This document shows, piece by piece, positions 45,901-55,430 of a stretch of DNA of 64,000 nt (positions within the stretch are counted from its first letter, which is position 1; each line of letters opens with the position of its first letter). The DNA comes from Gambelia wislizenii. Lineage: Eukaryota > Chordata > Lepidosauria > Squamata > Crotaphytidae. The translations under genes and the position numbers were made by a program. The notes under the pieces are model-generated. The model saw nothing but the letters and a program-made list of their open reading frames with translations. It was not told the origin of the DNA and did no database searches. The stretch spans positions 112,042,309-112,106,308 of the forward strand of contig JAUMIR010000002.1 in NCBI GenBank assembly GCA_030847615.1. The letters run 5' to 3'.

Positions 45901-48900
45901 GTTTCCATCTTCTTCATCTCTTCTGATGTGAATCAAAAGGAAATGAGATTCATTGCTTTCTCTCTAGCCAAAAGACAGCTTATTAAAGGTTAGAATTAGA
46001 AAATATTTAAAGAGTAATAGCACAATCTTGTATAGTTCTACTCAGATGTTAGGCTCATTGAATACAATGGGGCTTGCTCCCAGAAAACTTGCACTTAGCT
46101 CGTTCAAAATGGAATTAAATATATGCACCCTGTGTTTCATATATGGATAGATGAGCTGCAGAGCTGTTTGGGCTGGAAGCCAACCTGAAGAAAACAGAAG
46201 TTCTTTACCAGCCTGCACCACAGGATGAACACCTCCATCCCCACATGGCCGTCGGTAAATCTGTGCTCAAGTCCGTTCAGCAGTTCACCTACCTGGGAAG
46301 CATCATCTCCTCAGATGCCAAGATTGACAAAGAGATCGATCACAGATTAGCAAAGGCATATAGTGCATTTGGAAAACTTCACAAAAGAGTCTGGAGCAAT
46401 AAAAACCTGAGGCAAAGCACAAAAATCAGTGTGTATAGAGCCATTGTACTGTCTATCCTCCTTTATGGATCTGAAACATGGCTCACCTATCGCCACCACC
46501 TACGACTCCTCGAGCACTTTCATCAGCACTGTCTACGCACAATCCTAAATATACACTGGACTGACTATGTGACGAATGTTGCTGTCCTTGAGCAAGCAGG
46601 GATCACCAGTATTGAGGCCATGATATTGAGAACACAGCTGCGCTGGGCAGGGCACGTTTCTAGGATGGAGGACCATTGCCTCCCAAAAATACTACTCTAC
46701 GGTGAACTCGCCACGGGTCAGCGTAAGAGGGGCACTAAAAAAAAAGCGATACAAAGACTCCCTGAAACAACATCTCGGGCTCGGCCAAATTGAACACCAA
46801 CAGTGGTCCGCCCTGACCTCACATCAGGAGGCATGGAGATGCACTATCCACAATGCTGCAGCCTTATTTGAGAACTCACGCCGAACAAGTCTTGAAGAGA
46901 AACGACAACGCAGAAAGAATCACAACCTGGAAACATCACCCAAGGAGACCTTCTGCTGTGCTTTCTGCAACCGGACTTGTTTATCTCGGATTGGCCTTTT
47001 TAGTCATCAGCGTGCTTGCAGAAAGTGTGGGATGAGTCCTTCCTGAATCTTCGTTTGCGAAGAAAAGCCAGAGAGATGATAGATAGATATGGATATAAGA
47101 TATGGCTGAGTGGGTGGTGGGGTGAGCATGGAGGTGTGCATACAGAGAAAAATAAAATGGGAATTGTAATTTTACTCTGCTCAAGACCACATTTCAGTAT
47201 TTTTCTTATAGTCAGCGTACCCTCCAACTCTCCCAATTTGGCAGGGACAGTCCTGATTAATCCTCTGTTGTTCCACTTCTTCAGCTGTTTTTTAAAATGT
47301 CCGAATTTCACTCTCCTTCTCTCACTTTTCCCCTTTGTTCTCAGTTTACGTACACTGGGGAAAACTGAGTTTAAAGTGCAAAAAAGTTTTCTGCACTCAA
47401 CTAATTCAGTGAGGAGAAGAGGACAGGAGGAGGTAGATACTTGCCCTTCCCTGTAGACTTGGAAAAAAGCAAACAGCTGCAACTTCTTGCATCTTGTGTG
47501 TCGTTCATTAATAACATTTGCCATCTTCATGGACTTTATCAGACCAACCCCCTTAAACCCGTTCTTTTGCCGGCATAACTTTTCCATTTTTATGTCAGCA
47601 AAAGAACTTCCCATGCCACACTTACCTTCTCTCCCATCAAAAGGGTTCCTCAGCAATGAAAGAGGAAGCAAACAGAGCTCTGGTCACTTCTTCTTTGAAA
47701 TCCCGTACATTCTCGTGAAAATACATAGAGCGGGAAAGTCAAAAATAAAAACAAAAATAACAGAGAAAATGTTACAAAAAGCACCTAAAGACACTTAAAA
47801 AGTCCCAAGTTAACCCAGGGAAGGTCATAAAAAGTGCATCACCTACCTGGATGTCACAATCTCACCTGAAAGTGTTGTTGCTGGACTGGCCATTGATGCT
47901 GCATTCATGTGAGTACAACGGCATGAAGTTTCAAAAGCCAGCAATGCCAGCACAAAAGCACCACAGGGATCTATTGATGGCTTAAGCCGTCAATAAAACA
48001 GTACAATTTTTTTTTACAGGATATGATCATGAAAGGGCGTCATCATGTGGTACGTGCGCCCTTCCACGATCATTAGGTGTCCTTATGATGCCTTATTTGC
48101 CCTGTCTGATAATGTCTGATGATACTTGCCACACACTGACGTTACCTGGCTACACATCTTGATTTTCATGTGTAAAATGTTGGAGGGTATGGGCTGGAGT
48201 GTAGCTATGGGGGGCTGAAGGCAAAATGTGGGCATTCCAGCTTATAAGCATTCTGGCCCCTTGATGAAATTTCCTTCAGTTCCCAAATTCCTAATATTGC
48301 ATAAAACTTTGCTCGAGCATTTAAAAACACAGTTTAGGCAGCCAAAGTTATCAATGGAAGAAGAACACAACAAATGTTAGAGTTCTCTGTGTGCATTACT
48401 TTCAGTGTTTCATTCTCTCCAATGCAGAAGGAAATTTTCATTTGCAGGGGCAGAGTTCTTATTGCCCTCATCTTGCCCCCCCTCCAGCTACTTGGAACAA
48501 TTTGTGATGTACAAGATGTTTTTGGATTGCAAATTCCATTGTCCCTAGCCACCACAGCCAATCGTGAGGAATGATATGCAGGACCGGTTTAAGGAATTTT
48601 GGGGCTCCCTGCAACACTTTATTTTGGGGGCCCATATGTTTATCTCAGAGCCTAACCTATTCACAGTACAGGATATTCAGATTATTACTAATAATGTTTT
48701 TGCAGGAGGAGGGTTACTACAGGGCCCCCCACAATGATGCCCCCCCCCCACGGCTGCAGGTGCTGCTGGGCCCTTAAACCAGCCCTGATGATATGAACTG
48801 CAGTCCACAAACATCTGGAAAACCACATAATGTCCACCTGTGGTAGTAGAAGTAATAAAACTTATATGCATTTTGGGAATTGAAAATCATCTTCTTCTGA

Positions 48901-49413
48901 GTTGAACCTGTTAGGCAGATCACCATATTATGGGGACAGTGGCATAACTCTCACTCTGGGCCTGTTGCAGTGTGTTATATGATAGCCCTGGGCCACCATC
49001 TAGCCTGTTAGGATTGTAGCATGTATGTACCCCTCAGAGCAATGAAATGCAGGAAGTTATCTAATCAGTAAAGATATGACAAAGGAGCAAATTACAGTGA
49101 CACAGTCGGTGGAAAAGTGAGGCCTAGACTGACACATTTTCAATGGGAAGATTGTCAGGGTAGTGCACTAAACCTCTGAGCATATTAAGAAGTTTAGGCA
49201 GCAAAAGGTTTATAGCAGAGTCTTGCTCCTTCAGGCAGAAGAATAAAGAACAGATACAGGTTGTGCCTAAAAAATAACTACTTTTCTTTATTAGAGCATA
49301 AAAATATCTACAATAGTACAGAGTACTGCATATAACATCTTCACAACACAGAGTTGCAAACAGAACTGAAAACACAGTTACAGCCACAGCAACATAGGAT
49401 AGTCAATCCCTTA

Positions 49414-49457
<44 letters not shown>

Positions 49458-52400
49458 GTATAAACATTCCTTCCAACAGAGAGGTAACATTTCTGAAGCT
49501 CTTGCTTGTCAGGTCATTAATTTCAGTTTACAAGCTGGCTCCAAATTCCAACAAGCTTTTGTTCTCACTACTCCACCCTGCAGACAATTATATTATACTT
49601 CAGCTATCTACAGCATTAATCTATTAACTGCATGTCCCAACATCCATGACAAAGATGTCCCATGAGTGTAGAAAAGTCTTTAAAAACAACCTTTCCCGAG
49701 TGTTAATGTAAGCAGAGTTCACAGAGGTAATAGTTCATAGAACTATAACAGGGCAGTCTGCCTAGACCCCCATCCTCAGAAGGTCACTTTCTGGGTTTTT
49801 TAAAGGCTAGTTTGGGACTAAACCAAGTTGTGAGGCTTTACATAACTTTTAAAGGGTCAACTATGCCCTCCTTCCATGGTTTCTAAGGGAAAAGCTGATC
49901 ACTTTATATATACTTTTTGTATGTGGTGGGGATATGGTCTACCAAGGTTTAGGGGAGGACAAACATTTCTTCCAGACCATTGAAAGTTGTCCACTCCTGT
50001 TTTAGTTGCTCACAGTAGGATACAAGAGAGGTATTGGCTGAAATCTTTCCACAACTGCTGTTGAGTTGTGTTTAGTAGCCTCAAGGTTATGAAGTAGGAT
50101 TACCAGACTGAAAACTGAAGTGGGCTCCTATACTTTCTGTGTTGCTTGTCATGCAGCCAGATATCAAGCACCATCAGTGTGTCTCAAGCAATTTGATGCA
50201 GGGGACCAGCAATTCCCCCCCACAGGAAATTATCATATGAAGGTTGTGCAGCATGATTGCAGCTGTATAACAAGCCATGGGTGCAAAAGAAAGTCAAAAA
50301 GCACAATCACCTTTTCTATTGTAACAGATGTTCATGTGCCTCCTCCCTTCTCTTCATACCATGAGACCTGGTGATAGTTACCATTTTAAATTTTGTTTAG
50401 CTTTTTGCTGCCACTGATTTTTTTTCTTTATACTGACTAACTAATAATAAGAAACCAGAACTCTGGAGCCTTTATCAATTTGTCCTTGCATTAAGATAAT
50501 CAAGGGAGGCCCTTCTCTGTATTCCTTTTACAGGATGTGTGCACTTAGCATCTAAAAAGCCTTCTCTGTGGTGGTACCCTGACTTTGGAATATCCTTCCA
50601 CAGGAAGTACACCTGGCACTGAAAAAAATAAATAAAAAAAAATGTGTTCTCTCATTGGCTTAGCACATATTTTTATTTTCACAGATATTTTTTTAAAAAT
50701 GTCTGTAGGCTAAATTCAGATGCAAGCCCCAATTAGAGTAGAGGCATTGACTCCATAGGATTTATATAAATGTTGACTTGCCATTCAGCTATTGATTCAA
50801 TGGGACTACTCTAGCTGGGAATAACAATTGGATTTAGGCTCTAATTTTAAAATGTAAAACTTCTTTTGGATTAAGCTGGTTGAAATAGATTTATGCCTAT
50901 TTCCTATTTTATGTTTAGATTTCAGGTAATTTTATTGTAATGACTTTCTGATATGTATGTATACAATCTGGAAAACCTCTTTGGGATAAAGGTTTATAGT
51001 ATCTATCTGTCTGTCTGTCTATCTATAATAAATTATATGGCTGTGAATTTTTATATCTTCTTAATATCTCCACTTAATTATAACTCCACTGCTTGTCACT
51101 CTGTTCTAAGGATTCACACAAACCTCCCATAACCGTGTCTCCTGCAATAAGAAGAATATTGAGAAGTTAAGCCTTTTGACTAATTTTTGTGATGTACCAT
51201 AGAGAATGCTATGTTTGAATAGATACTTTACTGTAACACACATGCCCCTCTAGGCATTTGGATTTAAGTATAAGGAGGACCAGCTAGCATAACCAATAAT
51301 AACTGATTTATTGGAGCTGTCCTCCAAAATGTTTGAAAGGTTATCAGTTCCCAAACCTGTTGTAACTCAACCCTTGGTCAGAACTCCCTAACCAATTTCT
51401 GTGAACAGATTTCCCCCCCTTTTTGATCTCTTCCATCCTTTCACAGAAATGCAGATGGATACATTGACTTGGATGAATTAAAACTCATGCTAAAGGCTAC
51501 AGGAGAAACCATAACTGAAGATGACATTGAAGAACTAATGAAGGATGGAGACAAAAATAATGATGGCAAAATTGACTATGATGGTAAATGGCTGTGGTGT
51601 ATATGTTTTTTTACATAAATAGCACAATTTCAGAAGGTAACTAGTATAATAAAGAAGAGTGTGATGTAGTGGTTTGAGCACTGGACTACAGCTTTGGAGA
51701 TCAGGGTTTGAATCCCTGCTCTGACATGAAAACCCACTGGGTGGCCTTGGGCAAATTACATTTTCTCAGTCTCAGAAAAAGGCAAAGGAAACCCCTCCCC
51801 AACAAACCCATGAAAACCTTGTTTTCACCTTAGGGTGGCCATAAGTCAGAAACAACTTGAAGGCACACAATGGCAACAAATATATTTAAGATTTCTGTAA
51901 ACTACACACAACTTCAAAAACCACATCTTAAAGATCAAAATACTCCTTCCACTTAAATAAGGTCTTCAAGTATGCTACCACATGCACTGGATTCTCAATG
52001 AAAACACATTCTTTATGCATAGCTATTCTTCTTCTGTATCAGTTTCCAATGGTTCATATTAAATCTGTTGATACAATTTTCCATATATGCAATTACCATC
52101 TAATGATCCTTCCAGAAAGAGGCTAAGCCAAATGTTAGTCCCAACTAAACTAGAGTCATTGAAATGAATTGGATTTGTTAGTTTACCTTATGTAAGTGCC
52201 ATTGCTTTCACTGGTTCTACTATAGTTGAAACTAACTTTAGATTTAGCTCATTACATGCCATATCAGTAAAGTCACAATCTAAGAAACTGCTAAGCATGT
52301 TTTTGTTCAATGCTTAACTTTATATCGGACTTAAGCCATTGTTTCCTTGAGAATTTGACTTGAGGAATGGTGATAGGGTGACCTTGCCCTAAGAAAAGCA

Positions 52401-52811
52401 TTAATTTATAAAGAGTAAAGGCATACTAAGCCTAAATCCAATTTATGAACTCCAGCTAGAGTAGACCCACTAAATCAATTACAGATATGAAAAACAACAC
52501 CTCCAAAAATCCCACAGATTCAAATGATCTACACTATTTGGGACTAGCATTTAGGTTTAAGTTATAACCCATAGTCCTTGCATGAATTAAGGATGGCAAT
52601 CATTATACATATATTTTTCATGAGTACAGTTCACTTTGTGAGGGAGGAGGCCTATAGGGGAAAGGGGGGTAGTGGTAGGAGCAGCAAAGACAGGATGAGG
52701 AAGGGAGTGACAAGGACTAGATTATCCCTTCTAATGTTATTTCATTCTGTAAACATCTTTGATTTTCTTCCTTTGGCAGAATTCTTGGAGTTTATGAAAG
52801 GTGTTGAGTAA
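26104..52811 (+). CDS. TNNC1: Troponin C, slow skeletal and cardiac (TNNC1), complete, six exons
   Basis: This is the calcium sensor of the cardiac and slow-muscle thin filament; with troponin I and T it releases actomyosin inhibition. Coding exons are 26104-26127, 39765-39795, 41353-41499, 42334-42448, 51447-51583 and 52780-52811. They total 486 bases, 161 residues plus TAA, the same length as the human protein. It starts MDDIYKAA and ends [11 protein letters not shown]-hand I is the degenerate cardiac type (LGAEDGCIS, with the first calcium ligand lost and Cys35 present). Site II ([12 protein letters not shown], about 65-76), III ([12 protein letters not shown], about 105-116) and IV ([12 protein letters not shown], about 141-152) keep all ligands, and Cys84 is present. 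Every junction is GT-AG and in phase. The gene spans about 26.7 kb because its introns, especially intron 1 (13.6 kb) and intron 4 (9 kb), are filled with repeats. It lies head to head with NISCH. Confidence 0.97.
26134..27271. other. TNNC1 intron 1, left part
   Basis: AT-rich and without recognised elements or exons. Confidence 0.4.
27272..27972 (+). mobile_element. 5'-truncated non-CR1 LINE (3' 0.7 kb)
   Basis: Same family as 1633-3707: [32 protein letters not shown], the zinc-finger tail, the perfect 3' hairpin and a long (GA)n tail. Nonsense changes (TGA near 27614 and 27747) break the frame. Confidence 0.88.
28300..28465 (+). mobile_element. LINE 3' end (L2/CR1-like)
   Basis: The sequence gaatcccaatttctcc...gggagaagccaaataaataaataaa matches the type at 31670-31850. 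It is a common 3' end; the clade is uncertain. Confidence 0.4.
28640..28890. repeat. Interspersed repeat with inverted halves
   Basis: The left half (gatcttgaagcacctttgag, agaaagaaattggtagcata) is complementary to the right half (tatgctaccaacatttttct, gtctcaaaggtgctacaaga). A relative lies at 62280-62390 and 63335-63380. Confidence 0.5.
28985..29145 (-). mobile_element. 5S rRNA-derived SINE
   Basis: The minus strand contains tctgatcttggaagctaagc followed by ttggatgggagac, close to the 5S rRNA internal promoter region. The left flank (cttcaagttgcctgtcgact) is SINE body. Confidence 0.65.
29146..30896. other. TNNC1 intron 1, unassigned
   Basis: No exon recognised and no clear element boundaries seen. 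Confidence 0.35.
30899..31287. mobile_element. DNA element with CCCTCCAAC inverted ends, copy 1
   Basis: Begins taccttccaac and ends gttggagggta with TA at both edges. The interior starts gggcagggacagccccagtta, like the longer copy at 47217-48191. Confidence 0.55.
31670..31850 (+). mobile_element. LINE 3' end (L2/CR1-like)
   Basis: ttgaatcccatcttgggaga...ggggtataaatcaatcaatca; AT-rich with short tandem tail. Confidence 0.4.
31922..32296. mobile_element. hAT MITE with perfect 8-bp duplication, copy 1
   Basis: Ends CAGGACCGGTTTAA and, inverted, CAGGGCTGGTTTAA. The flanking GTAATAGC is present on both sides (31914-31921 and 32297-32304). A fragment related to the Tigger-like MITEs (gtatccctggattc) lies inside near 32035-32100. 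Confidence 0.85.
32305..34184. other. TNNC1 intron 1, between hAT MITE and Gypsy element
   Basis: No gene recognised; no clear element boundaries seen. Confidence 0.35.
34190..34614 (-). repeat. 3' LTR of the second Gypsy element
   Basis: 425 bp, TGTC to GACA, aligned along its length with 38090-38506. Confidence 0.85.
34751..36394 (-). pseudogene. RNase H, integrase and chromodomain remnants of second Gypsy element
   Basis: 36394-35996 has RNase H end blocks ([31 protein letters not shown]). 35961-35683 has the HHCC finger ([15 protein letters not shown]). 35379-35047 has integrase C-part blocks ([31 protein letters not shown]). 34969-34751 has a chromodomain start ([11 protein letters not shown]) ended by a stop. 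Multiple frame breaks; not functional. Confidence 0.8.
36567..36906. mobile_element. Foldback element inserted in the second Gypsy element
   Basis: Two arms of about 165 bases are inverted copies (outer ends ggacattttcagacacatct). The centre is near 36737 (ttattcat...gtgaataa), and a 3-bp CAT lies on both sides (36564-36566, 36907-36909). It has no coding content of its own. Confidence 0.8.
37062..37709 (-). pseudogene. Gag remnant of second Gypsy element
   Basis: About 215 open codons with capsid-type blocks ([42 protein letters not shown]). The upstream frame is broken by a TAG near 37720, and the downstream zinc knuckle ([14 protein letters not shown], near 36960) is in another frame segment. 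Confidence 0.75.
38090..38506 (-). repeat. 5' LTR of the second Gypsy element
   Basis: 417 bp; the outer end has drifted (TGTTA in place of TGACA). Confidence 0.85.
38512..39389. other. TNNC1 intron 1, right part
   Basis: No gene recognised. A possible old CR1-like or hAT fragment is near 38870-38975, unconfirmed. Confidence 0.35.
39388..39613. mobile_element. Tigger-like MITE
   Basis: acagccggacctccgaatcc at the left and, inverted at the right, acagtgggccctcaatat. The interior matches the other copies (catccatggattttggtatc). Confidence 0.75.
39765..39795 (+). CDS. TNNC1: TNNC1 exon 2 ([10 protein letters not shown])
   Basis: Thirty-one bases after a taataacag acceptor, ending in phase 1 before gtgcgt. 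The exon is found by its fit to the N-helix of troponin C and is too short for an ORF search. Confidence 0.95.
39829..39864. repeat. (TTA)n microsatellite
   Basis: Imperfect trinucleotide run of about 12 units, shortly after TNNC1 exon 2. Confidence 0.85.
40595..40625. repeat. (CAAA)n microsatellite
   Basis: About seven aaac/caaa units in TNNC1 intron 2. Confidence 0.85.
40735..40850 (+). mobile_element. CR1 3' end fragment
   Basis: tttaaacagaggttagatgg and ggactagatggcccttaggg are CR1 3'-end motifs; the octamer tail has decayed. Confidence 0.6.
41353..41499 (+). CDS. TNNC1: TNNC1 exon 3 (degenerate EF-hand I and start of site II)
   Basis: 147 bases from EFKAAFDIF to DEVDEDG, with acceptor attcag and donor gtgaga, phase 1 on both sides. 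It contains the cardiac-type inactive loop I. Confidence 0.97.
42334..42448 (+). CDS. TNNC1: TNNC1 exon 4 (EF-hand II and central linker)
   Basis: 115 bases from [10 protein letters not shown] through [14 protein letters not shown] to FRMFDK, with acceptor gatag and donor gtaagt. It encodes the regulatory site II and the linker helix. Confidence 0.97.
42777..43000 (+). mobile_element. tRNA-derived SINE
   Basis: Starts gagccagcgtggcgtagtgg (A-box region), a decayed B box (ggttttgaagccc), and the body ctctgaacaaatcttgccaa; ends acttgaaggcacac. In TNNC1 intron 4. Confidence 0.85.
43023..43110 (-). mobile_element. CR1 3' end fragment
   Basis: The minus strand shows the CR1 tail (ccaactctatgattct) preceded by the usual ggttggactagatggcc. 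Confidence 0.7.
43955..44190 (+). mobile_element. tRNA-derived SINE
   Basis: gagccagcgtagtttgactc, gttcaaatccctgctcagcc (B-box region) and gccaggaaaaccctatggta. Same family as 42777 and 51655. Confidence 0.82.
44454..45490 (-). mobile_element. Harbinger-like DNA element with a Myb/SANT-like coding region
   Basis: 1037 bp with inverted ends: GGGGTCG-4-CACGGCAA at the left and GGGGTCGTTTACACGGCAA inverted at the right. The interior is CpG-rich relative to the intron. On the minus strand it encodes a Myb/SANT-like domain but no transposase. Flanking triplets are CCA and ACA, so the 3-bp target duplication is not exact. The superfamily call rests on the Myb-like protein and end type. Confidence 0.65.
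44864..45165 (-). pseudogene. Myb/SANT-like DNA-binding domain (Harbinger accessory protein type), decayed
   Basis: The minus-strand frame reads [18 protein letters not shown], then [40 protein letters not shown]. This is the trihelix/Myb_DNA-bind_4 pattern (W-ET-LL, then G-R-T-CR-K-K-LK-Y). Harbinger transposons encode such a protein to bind their ends and to partner the transposase. The only nearby ATG (near 45151) is in a different frame, so a small indel separates it from the domain. A lysine-rich frame at 44877-44683 may be the downstream part. No transposase is present. Confidence 0.6.
46152..47090 (+). mobile_element. 5'-truncated non-CR1 LINE (3' 0.94 kb)
   Basis: Encodes [20 protein letters not shown] through HVSRMEDH in one frame (46245-46793) and the rest including the zinc finger in another (46702-47046). 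The frames are separated by a lengthened A run near 46737. The stop is followed by the perfect 3' hairpin and a (GA/GATA)n tail. Confidence 0.88.
47217..48191. mobile_element. DNA element with CCCTCCAAC inverted ends, copy 2
   Basis: Begins taccctccaactctccc and ends tgttggagggta with TA flanks; about 975 bp. The left interior (ggcagggacagtcctgatta) matches 30899 onward. No transposase frame recognised. Confidence 0.55.
48579..48787. mobile_element. hAT MITE with perfect 8-bp duplication, copy 2
   Basis: Same ends as 31922-32296 (CAGGACCGGTTTAA; inverted CAGGGCTGGTTTAA). ATGATATG flanks both sides (48571-48578, 48788-48795). Confidence 0.87.
48796..49415. other. TNNC1 intron 4, unassigned
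   Basis: No exon or clear element recognised. Confidence 0.35.
49416..49456. repeat. (AT)n microsatellite
   Basis: About 19 AT/TA units in TNNC1 intron 4. Confidence 0.92.
49457..51446. other. TNNC1 intron 4, right part
   Basis: Mostly unassigned AT-rich intron; a short TCTG/TATC run lies at 51000-51030. Confidence 0.35.
51447..51583 (+). CDS. TNNC1: TNNC1 exon 5 (EF-hands III and IV)
   Basis: 137 bases from [11 protein letters not shown] to DGKIDYD, with acceptor ttcacag and donor gtaaat. It encodes the structural C-lobe sites. Confidence 0.97.
51655..51880 (+). mobile_element. tRNA-derived SINE
   Basis: gtgatgtagtggtttgagca, B box gggtttgaatccctg, body and end acttgaaggcacac. In TNNC1 intron 5. 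Confidence 0.85.
51881..52779. other. TNNC1 intron 5, right part
   Basis: No exon or clear repeat recognised until exon 6. Confidence 0.4.
52780..52811 (+). CDS. TNNC1: TNNC1 exon 6 (FLEFMKGVE, stop)
   Basis: Thirty-two bases after ctttggcag, completing the last EF-hand helix and ending in TAA. Confidence 0.96.
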
Positions 52812-53213
52812 GCCTGAGATTTCTGGAACAGCAGTCTCAAAACTGAGCAACTCCTGTTTTTCCTTGCGCCATTTTTCATCAGTCCTGATTCTCTTACTAC
52901 ATATGATGTCTTGTACTGAACATAGTGAACATCAGGAAAACTTGAGCCATCTCTTAAGTGCCTCAAATGGTCATCTTACAACTATTTATTGAGTTGTTGT
53001 AATCCTTTTATTGATGATAAAATGTTCTTCAATCTATAAGAATTATGGCTGTTTGAGACATTTAAGAATTCACTCAGAATTCTGATCTGTGGAGTATGGC
53101 ATCTGTTCATGTATCTCATCCCCAGCCAATGTCAATGATATGTAAAAATAGAAAGTGTACCAGTAAGAAATATTTGTTTTTGAGATGCTAATAAAATGAT
53201 TTTAAAAACCATA
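52812..53213 (+). terminator. TNNC1: TNNC1 3' UTR with polyadenylation signal
   Basis: AATAAA at 53190-53195 lies about 380 bases after the stop, and cleavage is expected about 15-20 bases later. No other AATAAA is closer to the stop. Confidence 0.7.
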
Positions 53214-54284
53214 GTGCTTTTCATTGATTTTGCAGAGTCCAACTGTCCGATAGATAACATTCATGCTTATCGAAATCAACTCATTTCAGGTAGGCATATG
53301 CTAGAGCCTACTCATGGTGGTCTTATGATGCATTGAATGGCATTCCTGAGGCAGTTTCTAATGGAAGTAGCAAATGTGTGCAGACAGCCAGGCAGCATTA
53401 GCTGAGATTTTCAGGCTGCCCAGTTCCTCACCCTGTCTGTGGAAATCTATTGTAAACAAAAACAATAAACACACATTTGGAAAATATAAAGTTGGGAGAT
53501 ACTAAATAAGAACAGATTTTCATATGCAACCCTCCCCCTTCCCCTAACCCCCCCCAAAACCAAACAACAATGACACTGCTGAATGGATTATTGTGGAAGT
53601 GTACAAATCATATGTTATGGTCCAATAGCAATGCAAAGTAACTCTGTCAGTGTGTGCGCTCCCATGGTCCCTCTCAGCTGAGTTCTCCTGAGCACTACCC
53701 TCCTTGCAGTGTGCAAGGTGTCCAAGAATCACTCTGAGCGTCAAAGCTCTATTTACAGAACTTTACTTATAGAGTATTTACAAAAAATAGAACCTCCGGC
53801 CACAACTCCAACAATAACTCCACACAAAGGACATAGGCTATGCCCACTTATATACATTGTTCATAGTATGGTTGCATCATCCATTCTGTGTCATCCAGGG
53901 CATATCCTGTGTGATGTAGTGATGACAGTCCATGGCTATCACTATGCAACAACCTTTGTCTCATGTTGCATCATACAGACATTTCAATAATCACTAGCTG
54001 TACCGAATGTAACATATGTCAGTGGTGTGTTAAGGGTGTGTCGCTCTGTTGCCCTGCCCCCGCTGCCACCACCAGTTGACTGCCTGGGTCCCATTGCAGT
54101 GGCAGCAGGGGTAGCGGGGCAACCCCCTGGGTGCTGGGTAATTTCAAAACCCGTATCAAATGTTGGTCTAGTTTTATAAGAGAGTAAATAATGTCTACTA
54201 TTCCAAAAATCCAATTAATTAGTTGGGAAGTCCGTCTTCACTGACTCATTTCTTACAAAATAAAGCATATAGATATATTTCTAT
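53214..54284. other. Intergenic, TNNC1 to opsin
   Basis: No gene recognised. Possible MITE remnants near 53700-54000, not delimited. Confidence 0.35.
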
Positions 54285-54285
54285 A

Positions 54286-54316
54286 ACTCTATCTATCTAT
54301 CTATCTATCTATCTAT
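54286..54316. repeat. (CTAT)n microsatellite
   Basis: About seven tetranucleotide units. Confidence 0.88.
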
Positions 54317-54671
54317 GGCTTGTGTATGTTTCCTTTCCCAGTGTGCTGATTGGCAGCTTAGGAAACATACCAACCAATCCCCTCACTCCCTCAGCCACTC
54401 ACCACCCACATGCAAATTCCCTCTCCACCTCACAATCCACTCCTGCCACTCAATCTGCATCTACCCTCCCAGCCTCACAAGGGCCCCTTCCTCCTCTCAT
54501 TCCCTCAGCCAGTTACTATGCACATGTAAAAAATTGCAACATTTCCCCCATAAAATAATACCATGTAGCTGAACCATGTGAAAGGAACACTGCCACTCCA
54601 AGCTCCACACTGCAATCACTGCTTGAAACCCAAGCAGGGGAGATAACGGTGTATGTTACGCCGGACACACC

Positions 54672-54873
54672 AATACTAATACTAATACTAATACTAATAC
54701 TAATACTCTCTCTCTGGCTTTTCTTCGCAAACGAAGATTCAGGAAGGACTCATCCTGCGCTTTCTGCAAGCGCGCTGATGACTAAAAAGGCCAATCCGAG
54801 ATAAACAAGTCTGGTTGCAGAAAGCACAGCAGAAGGTCTCCTTGGGTGATAATACTAATACTAATACTAATAC
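54672..54873. repeat. (AATACT)n array interrupted by a LINE fragment
   Basis: Hexanucleotide units at 54672-54706 and 54851-54873 flank the LINE 3' fragment 54707-54850. Confidence 0.85.
54707..54850 (-). mobile_element. Non-CR1 LINE 3' terminal fragment
   Basis: 144 bases: (CT)n, the 3' hairpin (ttcgcaaacgaa) and the zinc-finger coding end, truncated within the finger-proximal region. Confidence 0.85.
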
Positions 54874-54882
54874 ACCAGTGGC

Positions 54883-55430
54883 TCTTAGCCTTTTCTTTAC
54901 CAGGGACCCACTTTAAATATCTTTTGTTGCCATGGGGCCCCAAGACTTAACTCAAGATTTAAAACCCTAACAACAATAATACCTGATAACAACAATAATA
55001 ACACAATTACACCAGTGACTCTTAACCTTTTCTTTACCAGTGGCCCCTTTAAATATCTTTTGTTGCCATGGACCCCCAAAACTTTAGAACCCTAATAATC
55101 ATAATAATACCTAACAACAACAATAGCAGCAGCAGCAATAACAACACAATTACATCATCCATGAAATCTTCCCTCAGAGGTACTGGAGTGGGAGGGAAGA
55201 CTTTTCTCCTGCTTCTTCCTGAAAGTTTGTGGCTGGAGTGGATTGAATGGCAATGCGCAGGCCAAGCCAGCCAGCCAGCCTTTGCCTTGGCTCCTGTCAC
55301 ATGGCCACTTCACTGCAGGCAGGAGGTGGTCTGAGCAACTTTCAAGCCTTTGTGGACCCCCTGTGAGGACACTGCAGAACTCTTGGGAGTCCCCAGGCCC
55401 CAGGTTAAGAACCACTGATCTAGATACTTG
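54883..55430. mobile_element. hAT-like element(s) with CAGTGGTTCTTAACC ends
   Basis: cagtggctcttagccttttc (54883) and its near repeat cagtgactcttaaccttttc (55013) face an inverted end ggttaagaaccactg (55413-55427). The first 90 bases occur twice in tandem, suggesting a nested or duplicated copy. Flanking duplications are not found. Confidence 0.5.
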
